Source of the DNA: Flavobacteriaceae bacterium
GTDB lineage: Bacteria > Bacteroidota > Bacteroidia > Flavobacteriales > Flavobacteriaceae
Assembly: GCA_009886625.1 (NCBI GenBank)
Contig: QXZA01000024.1
Span: 1 to 64,000 of the forward strand
Direction: 5' to 3'
DNA: 64,000 bases
Under the pieces are notes generated by a model. It saw nothing but the letters and a program-made list of their open reading frames with translations. It was not told where the DNA came from and made no database searches. The position numbers and the translations under genes are program-made. Below are positions 35,451-45,129 of this stretch, piece after piece; positions within the stretch are counted from its first letter, which is position 1, and each line of letters starts with the position of its first letter.

Positions 35451-36500
35451 TCATTCCTCTGAAAAAGATTGCCATCCTTGAGCAGTCAATTCGATTTGCT
35501 GACCCAATCCATTAACTAATTGACATCCTGTTGCCAAGTCGCATGCATGACCGATTATACTCAACAATGGATGTGATTTAATTTTATCAAACTCTTTTTG
35601 TGGAACGGTAAAAAGTAACTCATAGTCTTCTCCTCCATTTAATACAGCAGTAGTTGAGTTTAATTTAAACTCTTCACATATACTGATTACCTCATGATCT
35701 AGGGGTAATTTTTCTTCAAAAATTTTGAACCCAACATTGGACGCTTTTGAGAGATGAAGGATTTCTGAAGAAAGACCATCACTCACATCAATCATCGATG
35801 TAGGTGTGATTGTTAATTCTTCAAGTAATGCAATCACATCATTTCGGGCTTCGGGTTTAAGCTGACGTTCAATACTGTAAGCATAGTTGCTAAGGTCTGG
35901 CTGGTTATTAGGATTTACTTTAAAAACGGCTTTTTCACGTTCTAAAATTTGTAAACCGGCATAAGCTCCACCCAAATCTCCACTTACAACGAGTAGATCA
36001 TTTTCTTGAGCCCCCGAACGACGAGTGATTTGTTTTTCATCTGCAGAACCAATGGCTGTAATTGAGAGTGTCAATCCTGAAGTGCTGCTAGTTGTGTCTC
36101 CTCCTACTAAATCAATATTATGATTTTTACATGCCAATTGAATCCCTGCATATAATTCTTCTAAAGCTTCCAAAGTAAAACGATTGGAAACAGCAATAGA
36201 GACAGTAATCTGAGTGGGCTTTGCATTCATTGCGTAAATATCGGAGAGGTTTACGATTACGGCTTTATACCCTAAATGTTTTAACGGCATATAACTTAAG
36301 TCGAAATGAACTCCTTCAATTAATAAATCAGTACTCACCAAAGTTTTACCCACAATTAAGTCTAAAATTGCCGCATCGTCTCCAATTCCTAAAACAGTAG
36401 ATTTTTGAGTAAGTTCGACTGTATTTGTCAAATGATCTATTAAAGCAAACTCTCCTAGTGAAGAAAGAGAAGTTTTGTAAGGGTTTTTGTTTTCTAGCAT
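35451..36500 (-). CDS. thiL: Thiamine-monophosphate kinase
   Basis: ThiL phosphorylates thiamine monophosphate to the active diphosphate. The 349-residue PurM-like protein has GIGDDAAIL and LVSTDLLIEGVHFDL near the N-terminus, YAMNAKPTQI, NIDLVGGDTTSS, and IDVSDGLSSEILHLSK. The ATG at 36500 gives the family-like start MLENKNPYKT; an ATG 15 bases upstream is less likely. It has no riboswitch and lies apart from the thiamine uptake locus, though it would complete a route from thiamine monophosphate to the cofactor. Confidence 0.94.
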   Translation of the reverse strand: MLENKNPYKTSLSSLGEFALIDHLTNTVELTQKSTVLGIGDDAAILDLIVGKTLVSTDLLIEGVHFDLSYMPLKHLGYKAVIVNLSDIYAMNAKPTQITVSIAVSNRFTLEALEELYAGIQLACKNHNIDLVGGDTTSSTSGLTLSITAIGSADEKQITRRSGAQENDLLVVSGDLGGAYAGLQILEREKAVFKVNPNNQPDLSNYAYSIERQLKPEARNDVIALLEELTITPTSMIDVSDGLSSEILHLSKASNVGFKIFEEKLPLDHEVISICEEFKLNSTTAVLNGGEDYELLFTVPQKEFDKIKSHPLLSIIGHACDLATGCQLVNGLGQQIELTAQGWQSFSEE

Positions 36501-36504
36501 GTCA

Positions 36505-36512
36505 CAAAAGTA
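36505..36512 (-). promoter_or_regulatory. -7 promoter element of thiL
   Basis: On the minus strand TACTTTTG matches TAnnTTTG. It lies 4 bases upstream of the chosen start codon, so the leader would be very short or absent. The -33 region is weak. Confidence 0.4.
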
Positions 36513-36574
36513 CATATCCTTTGGAAAAAGTGTTCCATAATAATTACTTTATGTAATTTTAAAAAAAAATAATA

Positions 36575-37840
36575 ATGAAACGCCTTGCCCTATTTTTAAC
36601 ATTGATCTTATTTGTTTTTTGTACCAAATCTGAAGTAGCTGACAGTACCAATTTAGTGAACGACAATCTCAACCAAGTTGATGAGCCTCTCGTTCCTTCA
36701 GATGACGTAATCAATTCTGTTTTTCCTTGTGAAAACGGAATGGCAGGAATTTATCCTTGTTCAGGATATGATTTATTAGCGCGTATTTCTCTTGAGGATT
36801 TTGAAAGCGCTTCAGGAAATGATAATTGGGGATGGACGGATCCAGAAACAGGAAAAGAATATGTGCTTTCTGGTTTGGATGACGGCACCGCTTTTGTCGA
36901 TATCAGTAATCCAGAGGCTCCTGTTTTTTTAGGGAAATTACTTACAGCCACAGAACCAAGTTCATGGAGAGATATTAAAGTGTATGAAAATCACGCGTTT
37001 ATTGTAAGTGAAGCACCGCAACATGGACTTCAGGTTTTTAACTTAACAAAATTAAGAAATTTAACTGCGGATGAAACGTTTACTGCTGACACTCGCCTCA
37101 CTGGTTTTGGTAGTGCACATAATATTGCTATAAATGAAGAGAGTGGTTTTGCCTATGTGATAGGATCCGATCTTTATGAAGGAGGTCCCGTTTTTATTGA
37201 TATCAATAGTCCAAAAAATCCTGAGATTGTAGGAGGTTATTCAGGCGATTCATACACACATGATGCACAAATTGTTATTTATAATGGTCCTGACACTAAT
37301 TTTCAAGGAAGAGAATTGTTTTTCGGAAGTAATAGCGATGGAGGCGCAAATAATCAAGTTGTGATTGTGGATGTTACCGACAAAGAAAACCCTCAGCGAG
37401 TGAATACAATAACTTATGAAAATGGGGGCTATACCCATCAAGGGTATCTCTCTGAAGATCATACATACTTTTTTTTAGGAGATGAGTTGGATGAATTGAG
37501 ATTTGGATCCCCTTCTCAGACACGTATTTTTGATCTAACCGATCTAATGAATCCCCTATTGCATTTAAATTATTTTGCTGGGGTAAATGCCATCGATCAC
37601 AATGGATATTCTAAGAATGATCTTTTTTATATTGCGAACTATACAGCAGGGTTAAGGGTTTTAGATATTAGTGAAATTGGGAACAGAAGGGTTTCTGAAA
37701 TAGGATTTTTTGACACTTACCCTCAAGACAATAACGCAAAATTTGAAGGACTTTGGAATGTCTATCCCTATTTTGAAAGTGGGGTAATTGCTATAAACGA
37801 CATCAATTCAGGCCTGTTTTTGGTAAAAGCTTCAGAATAA
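36575..37840 (+). CDS. Choice-of-anchor B family lipoprotein (LVIVD-type repeats)
   Basis: A 421-residue secreted protein with a lipobox-like signal end (LFVFCTK). After about residue 45 it has PCENGMAGIYPCSGYDLLA, then repeated blade-like units of the form GxxYxxxGxxDGTAFVDISNPEAP, FINISxPKNPEIVG and LRVLDISEI, the LVIVD-type pattern of beta-propeller proteins. The choice-of-anchor B family is found in marine Bacteroidota and other heterotrophs and has no known activity. It is 2 bases from the next gene, which also encodes a propeller-like lipoprotein, so the two may be partners at the cell surface. Confidence 0.8.
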   Translation: MKRLALFLTLILFVFCTKSEVADSTNLVNDNLNQVDEPLVPSDDVINSVFPCENGMAGIYPCSGYDLLARISLEDFESASGNDNWGWTDPETGKEYVLSGLDDGTAFVDISNPEAPVFLGKLLTATEPSSWRDIKVYENHAFIVSEAPQHGLQVFNLTKLRNLTADETFTADTRLTGFGSAHNIAINEESGFAYVIGSDLYEGGPVFIDINSPKNPEIVGGYSGDSYTHDAQIVIYNGPDTNFQGRELFFGSNSDGGANNQVVIVDVTDKENPQRVNTITYENGGYTHQGYLSEDHTYFFLGDELDELRFGSPSQTRIFDLTDLMNPLLHLNYFAGVNAIDHNGYSKNDLFYIANYTAGLRVLDISEIGNRRVSEIGFFDTYPQDNNAKFEGLWNVYPYFESGVIAINDINSGLFLVKASE

Positions 37841-37842
37841 AA

Positions 37843-39180
37843 ATGAAGTACACTATTTTATTACTTTATTTTTTGATTGTTGCCTGTTCTACTACCACAG
37901 AGAGTGATTGGCCAAATATTCCACCAGTAGTGGGTAAATGGGATGCGGTGGTTACATTTGGAGGGAGTGAGGAAGATATAGCCCACAGTATCATATCAAC
38001 CACTGATGGCGGATTTGCCATTATTGGAAATACACAAAGTATAGACGGAGATTTTAGTGAAAAGAAAAGAACGGGAAGTGACATTTTTGTGATGAAATTT
38101 AACTCAAATGCTTCACTTGAATGGACACATACCTATGGGGGATCTGAAGATGACAGAGGGTTTGATATTGTCGAATTGAGTACAGGAGGTTTTGCATTAA
38201 TTGGCTACAGTAAAAGCGAAGATGGTGATGCTTCTTTAAATCAAGGGCAGCACGATAACTGGGTGTTACGCATAGATGCTATGGGGACTCTTTTATGGGA
38301 AAAAAGTTTTGGTTTTTTAGGACATGATCATGCTTACAATATAATTGCCACGGAAGATGGAGGACTTTTTTTTAATGGTTTTTTGGATGTCACTGCTTCA
38401 AAGGGTGCGGGTCAAGACGGTAAACAATTCCATTATAATCAGCGTCATGGTGTAGGGGAGTTCTGGTGTCATAAAATAGATCAAAATGGAAATTTAGTTT
38501 GGCGAAGGTATTTTGGTGGTACAAGTAATGATCGCTCTTATGATGCTATAGAAACCACAGAAGGTGATTTTGTTTTAGTGGGAGCCTCTGAAAGTCAAGA
38601 TGTTGATATTAGTGATCCACGAGGGAGTTATGACGCTTGGATTGTAAAATTGAATGCAGGTGGAGATTTGATTTGGGAGCGTTCTTTTGGTGGCTCAGAA
38701 TATGATGGTGCTCAATCAATTTTAGAAAATCGCTATGGGGACTACGTTTTAATGGGGCAAACTTATAGCAAAGATGAGGACATTAAAAATGCCAAGGGTT
38801 CTTCCGATATTTTTTTGGCATTTTATTCTAAAGAAGGTGTCTTGAAGTCTACGACAAACATAGGAAATGAAGGTTTCGAAACAGCAAGTGCACTCTTTGA
38901 GAGAGCTGATGGAACCCTTGTTTTGCTGGGACATCAAGCGCCTTTAGGGACGAGTTCTCAAGAGTCTTTTTTGACCAACAACCTTTTTTTGGCACACACC
39001 CTGAGTAACGGTAGCGTTATCAACACTTACACTATGAAAGGAAACGGACTGGATATACCTTACGGAATACGCGAAGATAAAACAGGAAAAATTCATGTTG
39101 TGGGAAGTACAGAAAGTAGCGCTGGGAATTTCCCAAATTCACGAGGTGGAAAAGATATTTTCGTAACTAAATGGTATTAA
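37843..39180 (+). CDS. Repeat-containing surface lipoprotein, function unknown
   Basis: I do not recognise the family by name. The signal ends in a lipobox (LIVACST). The 445-residue protein is built of about seven repeats of some 55 residues: a Trp or Phe strand, GGSEDDRGFDI, a DGGFxxxGxTxS stretch and a DGD or DxD turn. This resembles delta-60-type and other beta-propeller repeats in extracellular proteins. Trp spacing (WTHTYGG, WEKSFG, WRRYFGG, WERSFGG) marks each blade. The gene follows the choice-of-anchor B gene by 2 bases. A carbohydrate- or protein-binding role at the surface is a guess. Confidence 0.65.
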   Translation: MKYTILLLYFLIVACSTTTESDWPNIPPVVGKWDAVVTFGGSEEDIAHSIISTTDGGFAIIGNTQSIDGDFSEKKRTGSDIFVMKFNSNASLEWTHTYGGSEDDRGFDIVELSTGGFALIGYSKSEDGDASLNQGQHDNWVLRIDAMGTLLWEKSFGFLGHDHAYNIIATEDGGLFFNGFLDVTASKGAGQDGKQFHYNQRHGVGEFWCHKIDQNGNLVWRRYFGGTSNDRSYDAIETTEGDFVLVGASESQDVDISDPRGSYDAWIVKLNAGGDLIWERSFGGSEYDGAQSILENRYGDYVLMGQTYSKDEDIKNAKGSSDIFLAFYSKEGVLKSTTNIGNEGFETASALFERADGTLVLLGHQAPLGTSSQESFLTNNLFLAHTLSNGSVINTYTMKGNGLDIPYGIREDKTGKIHVVGSTESSAGNFPNSRGGKDIFVTKWY

Positions 39181-39242
39181 AAGACTTGATTTTAACATAG
39201 GTTAAATCAATTGCTTAAAGCTTTAAATCGATAGAAATAGGT

Positions 39243-39250
39243 TATATTTG
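39243..39250 (+). promoter_or_regulatory. -7 promoter element of the suf operon
   Basis: TATATTTG is an exact TAnnTTTG match, 29 bases before the first suf gene. No TTTG stands at the expected -33 spacing, and I see no obvious IscR-type or Fur-type operator. Confidence 0.6.
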
Positions 39251-39279
39251 CACTTTATTTAGATTAATTCTTTATTAGA

Positions 39280-39609
39280 ATGATTAAGGTTTCAGAAACA
39301 GCAAAAGAAAAAGTTGCCACTTTAATGAAAGAGGAGGGTTTTGACCCAATTCAAGACTTCGTTCGTGTGGGAGTAAAAAGTGGAGGTTGTTCAGGTTTGT
39401 CTTATGATCTCAAATTTGACAATAAACTTCATCAAGAAGATAAATTATTTGAAGATAATCAAGTAAAAATATTGGTGGACAAGAAAAGCCTTTTATACCT
39501 AGTTGGCACTGTATTAGAATACTCAGGAGGGCTCAATGGTAAAGGTTTTGTGTTCAATAACCCAAACGCTCAACGTACTTGTGGTTGTGGGGAAAGTTTT
39601 TCACTTTAA
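39280..39609 (+). CDS. sufA: Iron-sulfur cluster assembly protein, SufA/IscA type
   Basis: A 109-residue A-type carrier. KSGGCSGLSYDLKF holds the first conserved Cys, and RTCGCGESF at the C-terminus holds the CxC pair. These three Cys residues bind the transient [2Fe-2S] or [4Fe-4S] cluster during delivery from SufBCD. It is the first gene of the suf operon, 9 bases before sufB, with a promoter element just upstream. Confidence 0.92.
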   Translation: MIKVSETAKEKVATLMKEEGFDPIQDFVRVGVKSGGCSGLSYDLKFDNKLHQEDKLFEDNQVKILVDKKSLLYLVGTVLEYSGGLNGKGFVFNNPNAQRTCGCGESFSL

Positions 39610-39618
39610 AAAAAGAGA

Positions 39619-41064
39619 ATGGCATATACTGAAGAAGAATTAAAGAAAGAATTAGAGACCAAGGAGTATGAGTATGGTTTCTATACTGATATAGAATCAG
39701 ATACTTTTCCTGTTGGATTGAACAAGGACATTGTTCGCAAAATTTCAGAAAAAAAAGGGGAGCCAGAATGGATGACCCAGTGGCGTCTAGACGCCTATGC
39801 TTCTTGGCTTGAAATGACTGAGCCAGATTGGGCAAATGTGATTTATAAAAAACCTGATTTACAAAATATATCATTCTATTCTGCACCTAAAAAGCAAGCC
39901 AAATACGAGAGTTTGGATGAAGTAGATCCTGAATTATTAGAGACATTCAATAAATTAGGAATTTCTGTAGATGAACAAAAGAAACTTTCTGGTGTTGCAG
40001 TAGACATTGTAATGGATTCCGTCTCAGTTGCCACCACGTTTAAAAAAACGCTAGCAGAAAAAGGAATTATATTTTGCTCTATTTCTGAAGCAATAAAAGA
40101 ACATCCTGAGCTTGTAAAAAAATATATAGGAAGCGTTATTCCTCCAAAAGATAATTATTATGCAGGGTTAAATTCTGCTGTATTTACAGACGGTTCCTTT
40201 TGCTATATTCCAAAAGGAGTTCGCTGCCCGATGGAATTATCCACTTATTTTAGAATTAATCAAGCCGGTACAGGGCAGTTTGAGCGTACTTTAGTGATTG
40301 CAGATGAAGGAAGTTATGTAAGTTATCTTGAGGGTTGCACAGCACCATCTAGAGATGAAAATCAGCTTCATGCTGCAGTAGTAGAGTTAATTGCATTGGA
40401 TGAAGCAGAGATCAAATATTCAACTGTTCAGAATTGGTATCCTGGAGATAAAGAAGGGAAAGGTGGAGTATTTAATTTCGTAACCAAACGTGGAATATGT
40501 CATAACCGTTCTAAAATTTCTTGGACACAAGTAGAGACAGGATCGGCAGTGACTTGGAAATATCCATCTTGCGTATTGAAAGGAGATTACTCTATTGGTG
40601 AATTTTATTCTATCGCAGTGACAAATAACTTTCAGCAAGCAGATACTGGAACTAAGATGGTGCATCTTGGAAATAATACTAGAAGCACCATTATTTCTAA
40701 AGGAATATCTGCAGGAAAATCACAGAACAGTTACCGTGGATTAGTTCAAGTGGGAGCGAGAGCGCAAAATGCCAGAAACTTTTCTCAATGTGATTCACTT
40801 CTTATGGGGAATGAATGTGGAGCTCACACCTTTCCTTATATTGAGGCTAAAAGTAATTCTGCTCAAATTGAACATGAAGCAACCACCAGTAAAATAGGTG
40901 AGGATCAAATATTTTATTGCAACCAAAGAGGAATCGATACAGAAAAAGCCATCGCATTAATTGTAAATGGATTTAGTAAAGAAGTATTGAATAAGCTCCC
41001 AATGGAATTTGCTGTAGAAGCACAAAAATTGTTAGAAATTTCCCTTGAAGGATCAGTGGGATAA
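39619..41064 (+). CDS. sufB: Fe-S cluster scaffold subunit SufB
   Basis: A 481-residue SufB with the long beta-helix core. [40 protein letters not shown] and [24 protein letters not shown] are signature blocks, and the invariant Cys of FSQCDSLL is the assembly site in the family. It forms the SufBC2D complex with the following two genes, scaffold for nascent clusters. It is 11 bases from sufC. Confidence 0.97.
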   Translation: MAYTEEELKKELETKEYEYGFYTDIESDTFPVGLNKDIVRKISEKKGEPEWMTQWRLDAYASWLEMTEPDWANVIYKKPDLQNISFYSAPKKQAKYESLDEVDPELLETFNKLGISVDEQKKLSGVAVDIVMDSVSVATTFKKTLAEKGIIFCSISEAIKEHPELVKKYIGSVIPPKDNYYAGLNSAVFTDGSFCYIPKGVRCPMELSTYFRINQAGTGQFERTLVIADEGSYVSYLEGCTAPSRDENQLHAAVVELIALDEAEIKYSTVQNWYPGDKEGKGGVFNFVTKRGICHNRSKISWTQVETGSAVTWKYPSCVLKGDYSIGEFYSIAVTNNFQQADTGTKMVHLGNNTRSTIISKGISAGKSQNSYRGLVQVGARAQNARNFSQCDSLLMGNECGAHTFPYIEAKSNSAQIEHEATTSKIGEDQIFYCNQRGIDTEKAIALIVNGFSKEVLNKLPMEFAVEAQKLLEISLEGSVG

Positions 41065-41075
41065 AAAAACCAATT

Positions 41076-41822
41076 ATGTTAACGATTGAAAATTTACACG
41101 CCCAAATAGAGGGTAAAGATATTTTAAAAGGAATAGACCTTGATGTAAAAGCAGGGGAAGTTCATGCGATTATGGGACCAAATGGTTCTGGTAAGAGTAC
41201 ACTTTCTTCTGTAATTGCTGGAAATGAAGATTACGAAATGACTCAGGGTAAGATATTGTTAAAAGGAAAAGACCTTGCCGAGCTTGATGCAGAAGAGCGT
41301 GCTCACGAGGGAATCTTTCTTTCTTTTCAATATCCAGTTGAAATTCCAGGAGTATCCGTGACAAACTTTATTAAAACGGCAATTAATGCAAACAGAAAAG
41401 CCCAAGGCTTAGAAGATATGCCCGCAAGTGAACTCCTTAAAAAGATCAGAGAGAAAGCACAACTTTTAGAAATTGATTCTAAGTTTTTGTCTCGTTCTTT
41501 GAACGAAGGCTTCTCGGGTGGAGAGAAAAAAAGAAATGAAATTTTTCAAATGGCGATGTTGGAACCGGCATTAGCTATTCTGGATGAAACAGATTCTGGT
41601 CTAGACATTGATGCATTGAAAATTGTTGCTAACGGAGTTAACAAACTGAGAAGTAAAGACAATGCTGTGATTGTAATCACACACTATCAAAGACTCTTAG
41701 ACTATATCGTTCCCGATTTTGTCCATGTCCTTTTTGATGGAAAAATTGTAAAATCAGGGACCAAAGACTTGGCTCACGAATTAGAAGCAAAAGGATATGA
41801 TTGGATCAAAGAATTAGCTTAA
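41076..41822 (+). CDS. sufC: Fe-S assembly ATPase SufC
   Basis: A 248-residue ABC-type ATPase. Walker A is GPNGSGKST, the signature motif is FSGGEKKRNEIFQM, and Walker B is LAILDETDSGLDIDAL, the last being typical for SufC. It hydrolyses ATP to drive conformational change of SufBD. It has no membrane segments. It lies between sufB and sufD with 11-base and 1-base gaps. Confidence 0.97.
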   Translation: MLTIENLHAQIEGKDILKGIDLDVKAGEVHAIMGPNGSGKSTLSSVIAGNEDYEMTQGKILLKGKDLAELDAEERAHEGIFLSFQYPVEIPGVSVTNFIKTAINANRKAQGLEDMPASELLKKIREKAQLLEIDSKFLSRSLNEGFSGGEKKRNEIFQMAMLEPALAILDETDSGLDIDALKIVANGVNKLRSKDNAVIVITHYQRLLDYIVPDFVHVLFDGKIVKSGTKDLAHELEAKGYDWIKELA

Positions 41823-41823
41823 T

Positions 41824-43140
41824 ATGGAGTTCAAAGAAAAATTAGTATCCTCTCACTTGGCTTTTGAAGACGGTATGGAGTTTCCTGAAACAGTACAACA
41901 AGTTAGAGCAAATGCACTTAAAGTTTTTGAAGCTAAGGGGTTCCCTTCGAAAAAGGATGAGGCATGGAAATATACTTCCTTAGCAAGTCTGATTAATCAA
42001 GACTATTCTATTTTTCCTAAAGATGAAACTAATGTTGATTTAAAAGAGGTTAAAAAGTATTTTCTTTTTGATACCGACACCTACAAAGTAATTTTTATTG
42101 ATGGTGTGTACAGTCCTTTTTTATCAAATACAACGCATGATGGCATCGATGTATGCTTGCTTTCTGCTGCACTAAGTAAGCCAAAGTATAAAAAATTAAT
42201 TGATTCCTATTTTAACAAAATTGCAAATCAAGAGGATAGCATGACGGCATTAAACACCTCTTATGCTAGAGAGGGTACTTACATCTATATTCCAAAGAGT
42301 GTTGTTGCTGAGAAGCCAATTGAAATCATTCATTTTTCCACAGGAAAAGAGAAGGCTGTTTGGCTACAACCTCGAAACTTGATTGTAGTGGATCAAAATG
42401 CTCAAGTTCAAATTATTGAACGTCACCAAAGTTTGAAAGAACACCCTGTAGTGACTAATTGTGTTACGGAAATCTACGTTCATCAAGATGCTTTCATGGA
42501 TTACTATAAACTTCAGAATGATTTAGAAACAGCCTCCTTAATAGACAACACATATATTGTACAAGAAAAAAACAGTCATGCCAGTGTGCATACCTTTTCT
42601 TTAGGAGGGAAATTGATTCGAAATAATCTGAATTATTATCACAAAGGAGAGCATATTCTTTCCACACTCAAGGGAGTAACTATTCTAAAAGGAAAACAGC
42701 ATGTTGATCATGCAACTTTAGTACATCATGCACAGCCCAATTGTGAAAGTCATCAGGACTACAAGGGGATTTTTTCTGAGCGATCTGAAGGTGTTTTTAA
42801 TGGTCAAATATTAGTAGATAAAATCGCTCAAAAGACTAATGCATTTCAACAGAATAACAATATTCTATTGGACGACAAAGCAACGTGTAATACCAAGCCT
42901 CAGTTGGAAATCTTTGCAGATGATGTAAAGTGTTCTCATGGATGTACCATTGGTCAGTTGGATGAGGAAGCGTTGTTTTATTTACGTTCTAGAGGAATTC
43001 CAAAAAAAGAAGCAAAAGCACTCTTGACCTATGCCTTTGCAAATAATGTGCTGGAGAGTGTCCAACTCCCCTCACTTAAAAAGCGAATTAACAATCAGAT
43101 CGCCAATAAACTTGGCGTTAGTTTAGGATTTGAATTATAG
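41824..43140 (+). CDS. sufD: Fe-S cluster assembly protein SufD
   Basis: The 438-residue SufD resembles SufB in the C-terminal half: KGEHILSTLKGVTILKGKQH, VDHATLVHHAQPNCESHQDYKG (read by positions about 285-325), and the ending GCTIGQLDEEALFYLRSRGIP. The His and Cys of this region are the conserved cluster-site residues. It is followed directly by sufS, whose ATG is the base after its stop codon, so the two are coupled. Confidence 0.95.
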   Translation: MEFKEKLVSSHLAFEDGMEFPETVQQVRANALKVFEAKGFPSKKDEAWKYTSLASLINQDYSIFPKDETNVDLKEVKKYFLFDTDTYKVIFIDGVYSPFLSNTTHDGIDVCLLSAALSKPKYKKLIDSYFNKIANQEDSMTALNTSYAREGTYIYIPKSVVAEKPIEIIHFSTGKEKAVWLQPRNLIVVDQNAQVQIIERHQSLKEHPVVTNCVTEIYVHQDAFMDYYKLQNDLETASLIDNTYIVQEKNSHASVHTFSLGGKLIRNNLNYYHKGEHILSTLKGVTILKGKQHVDHATLVHHAQPNCESHQDYKGIFSERSEGVFNGQILVDKIAQKTNAFQQNNNILLDDKATCNTKPQLEIFADDVKCSHGCTIGQLDEEALFYLRSRGIPKKEAKALLTYAFANNVLESVQLPSLKKRINNQIANKLGVSLGFEL

Positions 43141-44355
43141 ATGTTTGATGTAAACCTACTTCGCAAAGACTTTCCCATTTTATCTAGAGAGGTAAACGGA
43201 CAACCTCTTGTTTATTTGGACAATGCAGCAACATCGCAAACCCCAAAACAGGTGGTAGAGGTCATCTCTGATTACTACTATCGATATAATGCCAACATTC
43301 ACAGAGGGGTTCACAAACTAAGTCAAGAGGCCACTGATGCTTATGAAAAAGCACGTGCAACCATTCAAAAACATTTCAATGCGGAACACCCTTATGAAAT
43401 AATTTTAACTGCAGGAACTACCGAAAGTATTAATTGTGTCGCCTCTGGTTATGCATCCCTTCTCAAAAAAGGAGATGAGCTTTTAATTTCTGCTTTAGAA
43501 CACCACTCCAATATAGTCCCATGGCAAATGTTATGTGAAAAAACGGGAGCACAATTGAAAGTAATTCCTATGACACTTCAAGGAACCTTGGATATGGAAG
43601 CTTTTGATACGTTATTGAATTACAAAACCCAACTGGTATTTGTAAATCATGTTTCTAATGCTTTAGGAACAATCAATCATATTCAAGAGATTATTGAAAA
43701 GTCTCATGCTAAAGGAGCTAAAGTTTTGATTGATGGTGCGCAAGCATCCCCTCATATAAAAGCGGATGTTCAAGCATTGGATGTGGATTATTATGTAACC
43801 TCTGCTCACAAATTATGTGGTCCTACTGGTGTTGGAATGCTATATGGTAAATCTGAATTACTCAATCTACTTCCTGCTTATCAAGGAGGTGGAGAAATGA
43901 TTGCAACGGTTAGCTTTGAAAAAACCACCTATGCAGGGTTGCCACATAAATTTGAAGCAGGAACACCCAATATTGCTGGAGGAATTGCATTTGGTGCAGC
44001 TCTAGATTATATGAATGAGATTGGCTTTGAGGTTATCGCAAAATATGAAGCAGAGTTATTGGCATATGCTACAACTGCTTTAGAAAAAATAGAAGGGTTA
44101 AAAATTTATGGTGAAGCTTTGGAGAAAACAGCCGTTATTTCATTTAATGTTGGTTCAATACACCCCTATGATATTGGAAGTATTTTAGATCAAATGGGTA
44201 TCGCCGTTAGAACAGGACATCACTGTGCACAACCCATTATGGATTTTTATAAAATCCCAGGAACAGTTCGGGCATCTTTTTCTTTTTATAACACTTTTGA
44301 AGAAATTGATCTTTTGGAAAAGGGAATTAGAAGAGCAGTAGCAATGTTGCAATAA
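43141..44355 (+). CDS. sufS: Cysteine desulfurase SufS
   Basis: A pyridoxal-phosphate enzyme that takes sulfur from cysteine for cluster building. The 404-residue protein has YLDNAATSQTPKQVVEVISD, SALEHHSNIVPWQ, VTSAHKLCGPTGVG with the PLP-binding Lys, and RTGHHCAQPIMDFYKIPG with the catalytic Cys on the short SufS-type loop. Sulfur passes to SufE, the next gene. The start codon abuts the sufD stop. Confidence 0.97.
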   Translation: MFDVNLLRKDFPILSREVNGQPLVYLDNAATSQTPKQVVEVISDYYYRYNANIHRGVHKLSQEATDAYEKARATIQKHFNAEHPYEIILTAGTTESINCVASGYASLLKKGDELLISALEHHSNIVPWQMLCEKTGAQLKVIPMTLQGTLDMEAFDTLLNYKTQLVFVNHVSNALGTINHIQEIIEKSHAKGAKVLIDGAQASPHIKADVQALDVDYYVTSAHKLCGPTGVGMLYGKSELLNLLPAYQGGGEMIATVSFEKTTYAGLPHKFEAGTPNIAGGIAFGAALDYMNEIGFEVIAKYEAELLAYATTALEKIEGLKIYGEALEKTAVISFNVGSIHPYDIGSILDQMGIAVRTGHHCAQPIMDFYKIPGTVRASFSFYNTFEEIDLLEKGIRRAVAMLQ

Positions 44356-44371
44356 TTTTATAATTTTAAGT

Positions 44372-44797
44372 GTGAAAACAATAGAAGCTATTCAAGAAGA
44401 GATTGTGGAAGAATTTTCGTTATTCGAAGATTGGATGCAACGCTATGAACACATGATCGATCTAGGAAAATCACTTCCTTTGATTAAAGAAGAATTTAAA
44501 ACAGACAACTATATTATTAAAGGTTGTCAAAGTAAAGTTTGGGTTCATGCTGCTTTAGAAGACAATAAATTGAATTTTACTGCAGACAGTGACGCCATTA
44601 TAACTAAAGGGATTATAGCTATTTTAATCCGTGTTTTTTCAGCACAACACCCTAAAGATATCTTATCCGCCAATACAGATTTCATTGATCAAATTGGGCT
44701 AAAAGAACATTTATCACCTACCCGCGCTAACGGCTTGGTCTCTATGATTAAGCAAATCAAAATGTATGCAGTAGCTTTTCAAACTCAACTGAATTAA
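44372..44797 (+). CDS. sufE: Sulfur acceptor protein SufE
   Basis: A 141-residue protein starting at GTG. YIIKGCQSKVWVHAAL carries the catalytic Cys that accepts persulfide from SufS. ISALANTDFIDQIGLKEHLSPTRANGL is the C-terminal family pattern (positions about 98-125). It lies 16 bases after sufS. Confidence 0.93.
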   Translation: MKTIEAIQEEIVEEFSLFEDWMQRYEHMIDLGKSLPLIKEEFKTDNYIIKGCQSKVWVHAALEDNKLNFTADSDAIITKGIIAILIRVFSAQHPKDILSANTDFIDQIGLKEHLSPTRANGLVSMIKQIKMYAVAFQTQLN

Positions 44798-44803
44798 ATA
44801 ATT

Positions 44804-45127
44804 ATGTCAGAAACGATCGATACAAATGCTCTTGGAGAGAAAATAGTTACTGTTTTAAAAACTATTTATGACCCTGAAATTCCAGTAGATATTTACGAAT
44901 TGGGATTGATCTATGACGTTTTTGTCAATGAAGATTTAGATGTCAAAATATTAATGACCCTAACCACACCCAATTGTCCTGTAGCTGAATCACTTCCAAT
45001 GGAAGTAGAAGAAAAAGTAAAGTCACTGGATGAAGTTAAAACAGCCGAGGTTGAAATCACCTTTGATCCTCCATGGACTCAAGATTTGATGAGTGAAGAA
45101 GCTAAATTGGAATTGGGAATGTTATAA
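44804..45127 (+). CDS. sufT: SufT-like MIP18/DUF59 Fe-S maturation protein
   Basis: A 107-residue DUF59 (MIP18) domain: VLKTIYDPEIPVDIYELGLIYDV is the N-terminal signature (given in part), and TTPNCPVAESLPMEVEEKV has the conserved Cys. Relatives act in late maturation of Fe-S proteins under iron limitation. Its place directly after sufE fits. The next gene, DUF2480, begins 2 bases after its stop codon. Confidence 0.9.
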   Translation: MSETIDTNALGEKIVTVLKTIYDPEIPVDIYELGLIYDVFVNEDLDVKILMTLTTPNCPVAESLPMEVEEKVKSLDEVKTAEVEITFDPPWTQDLMSEEAKLELGML

Positions 45128-45129
45128 AA

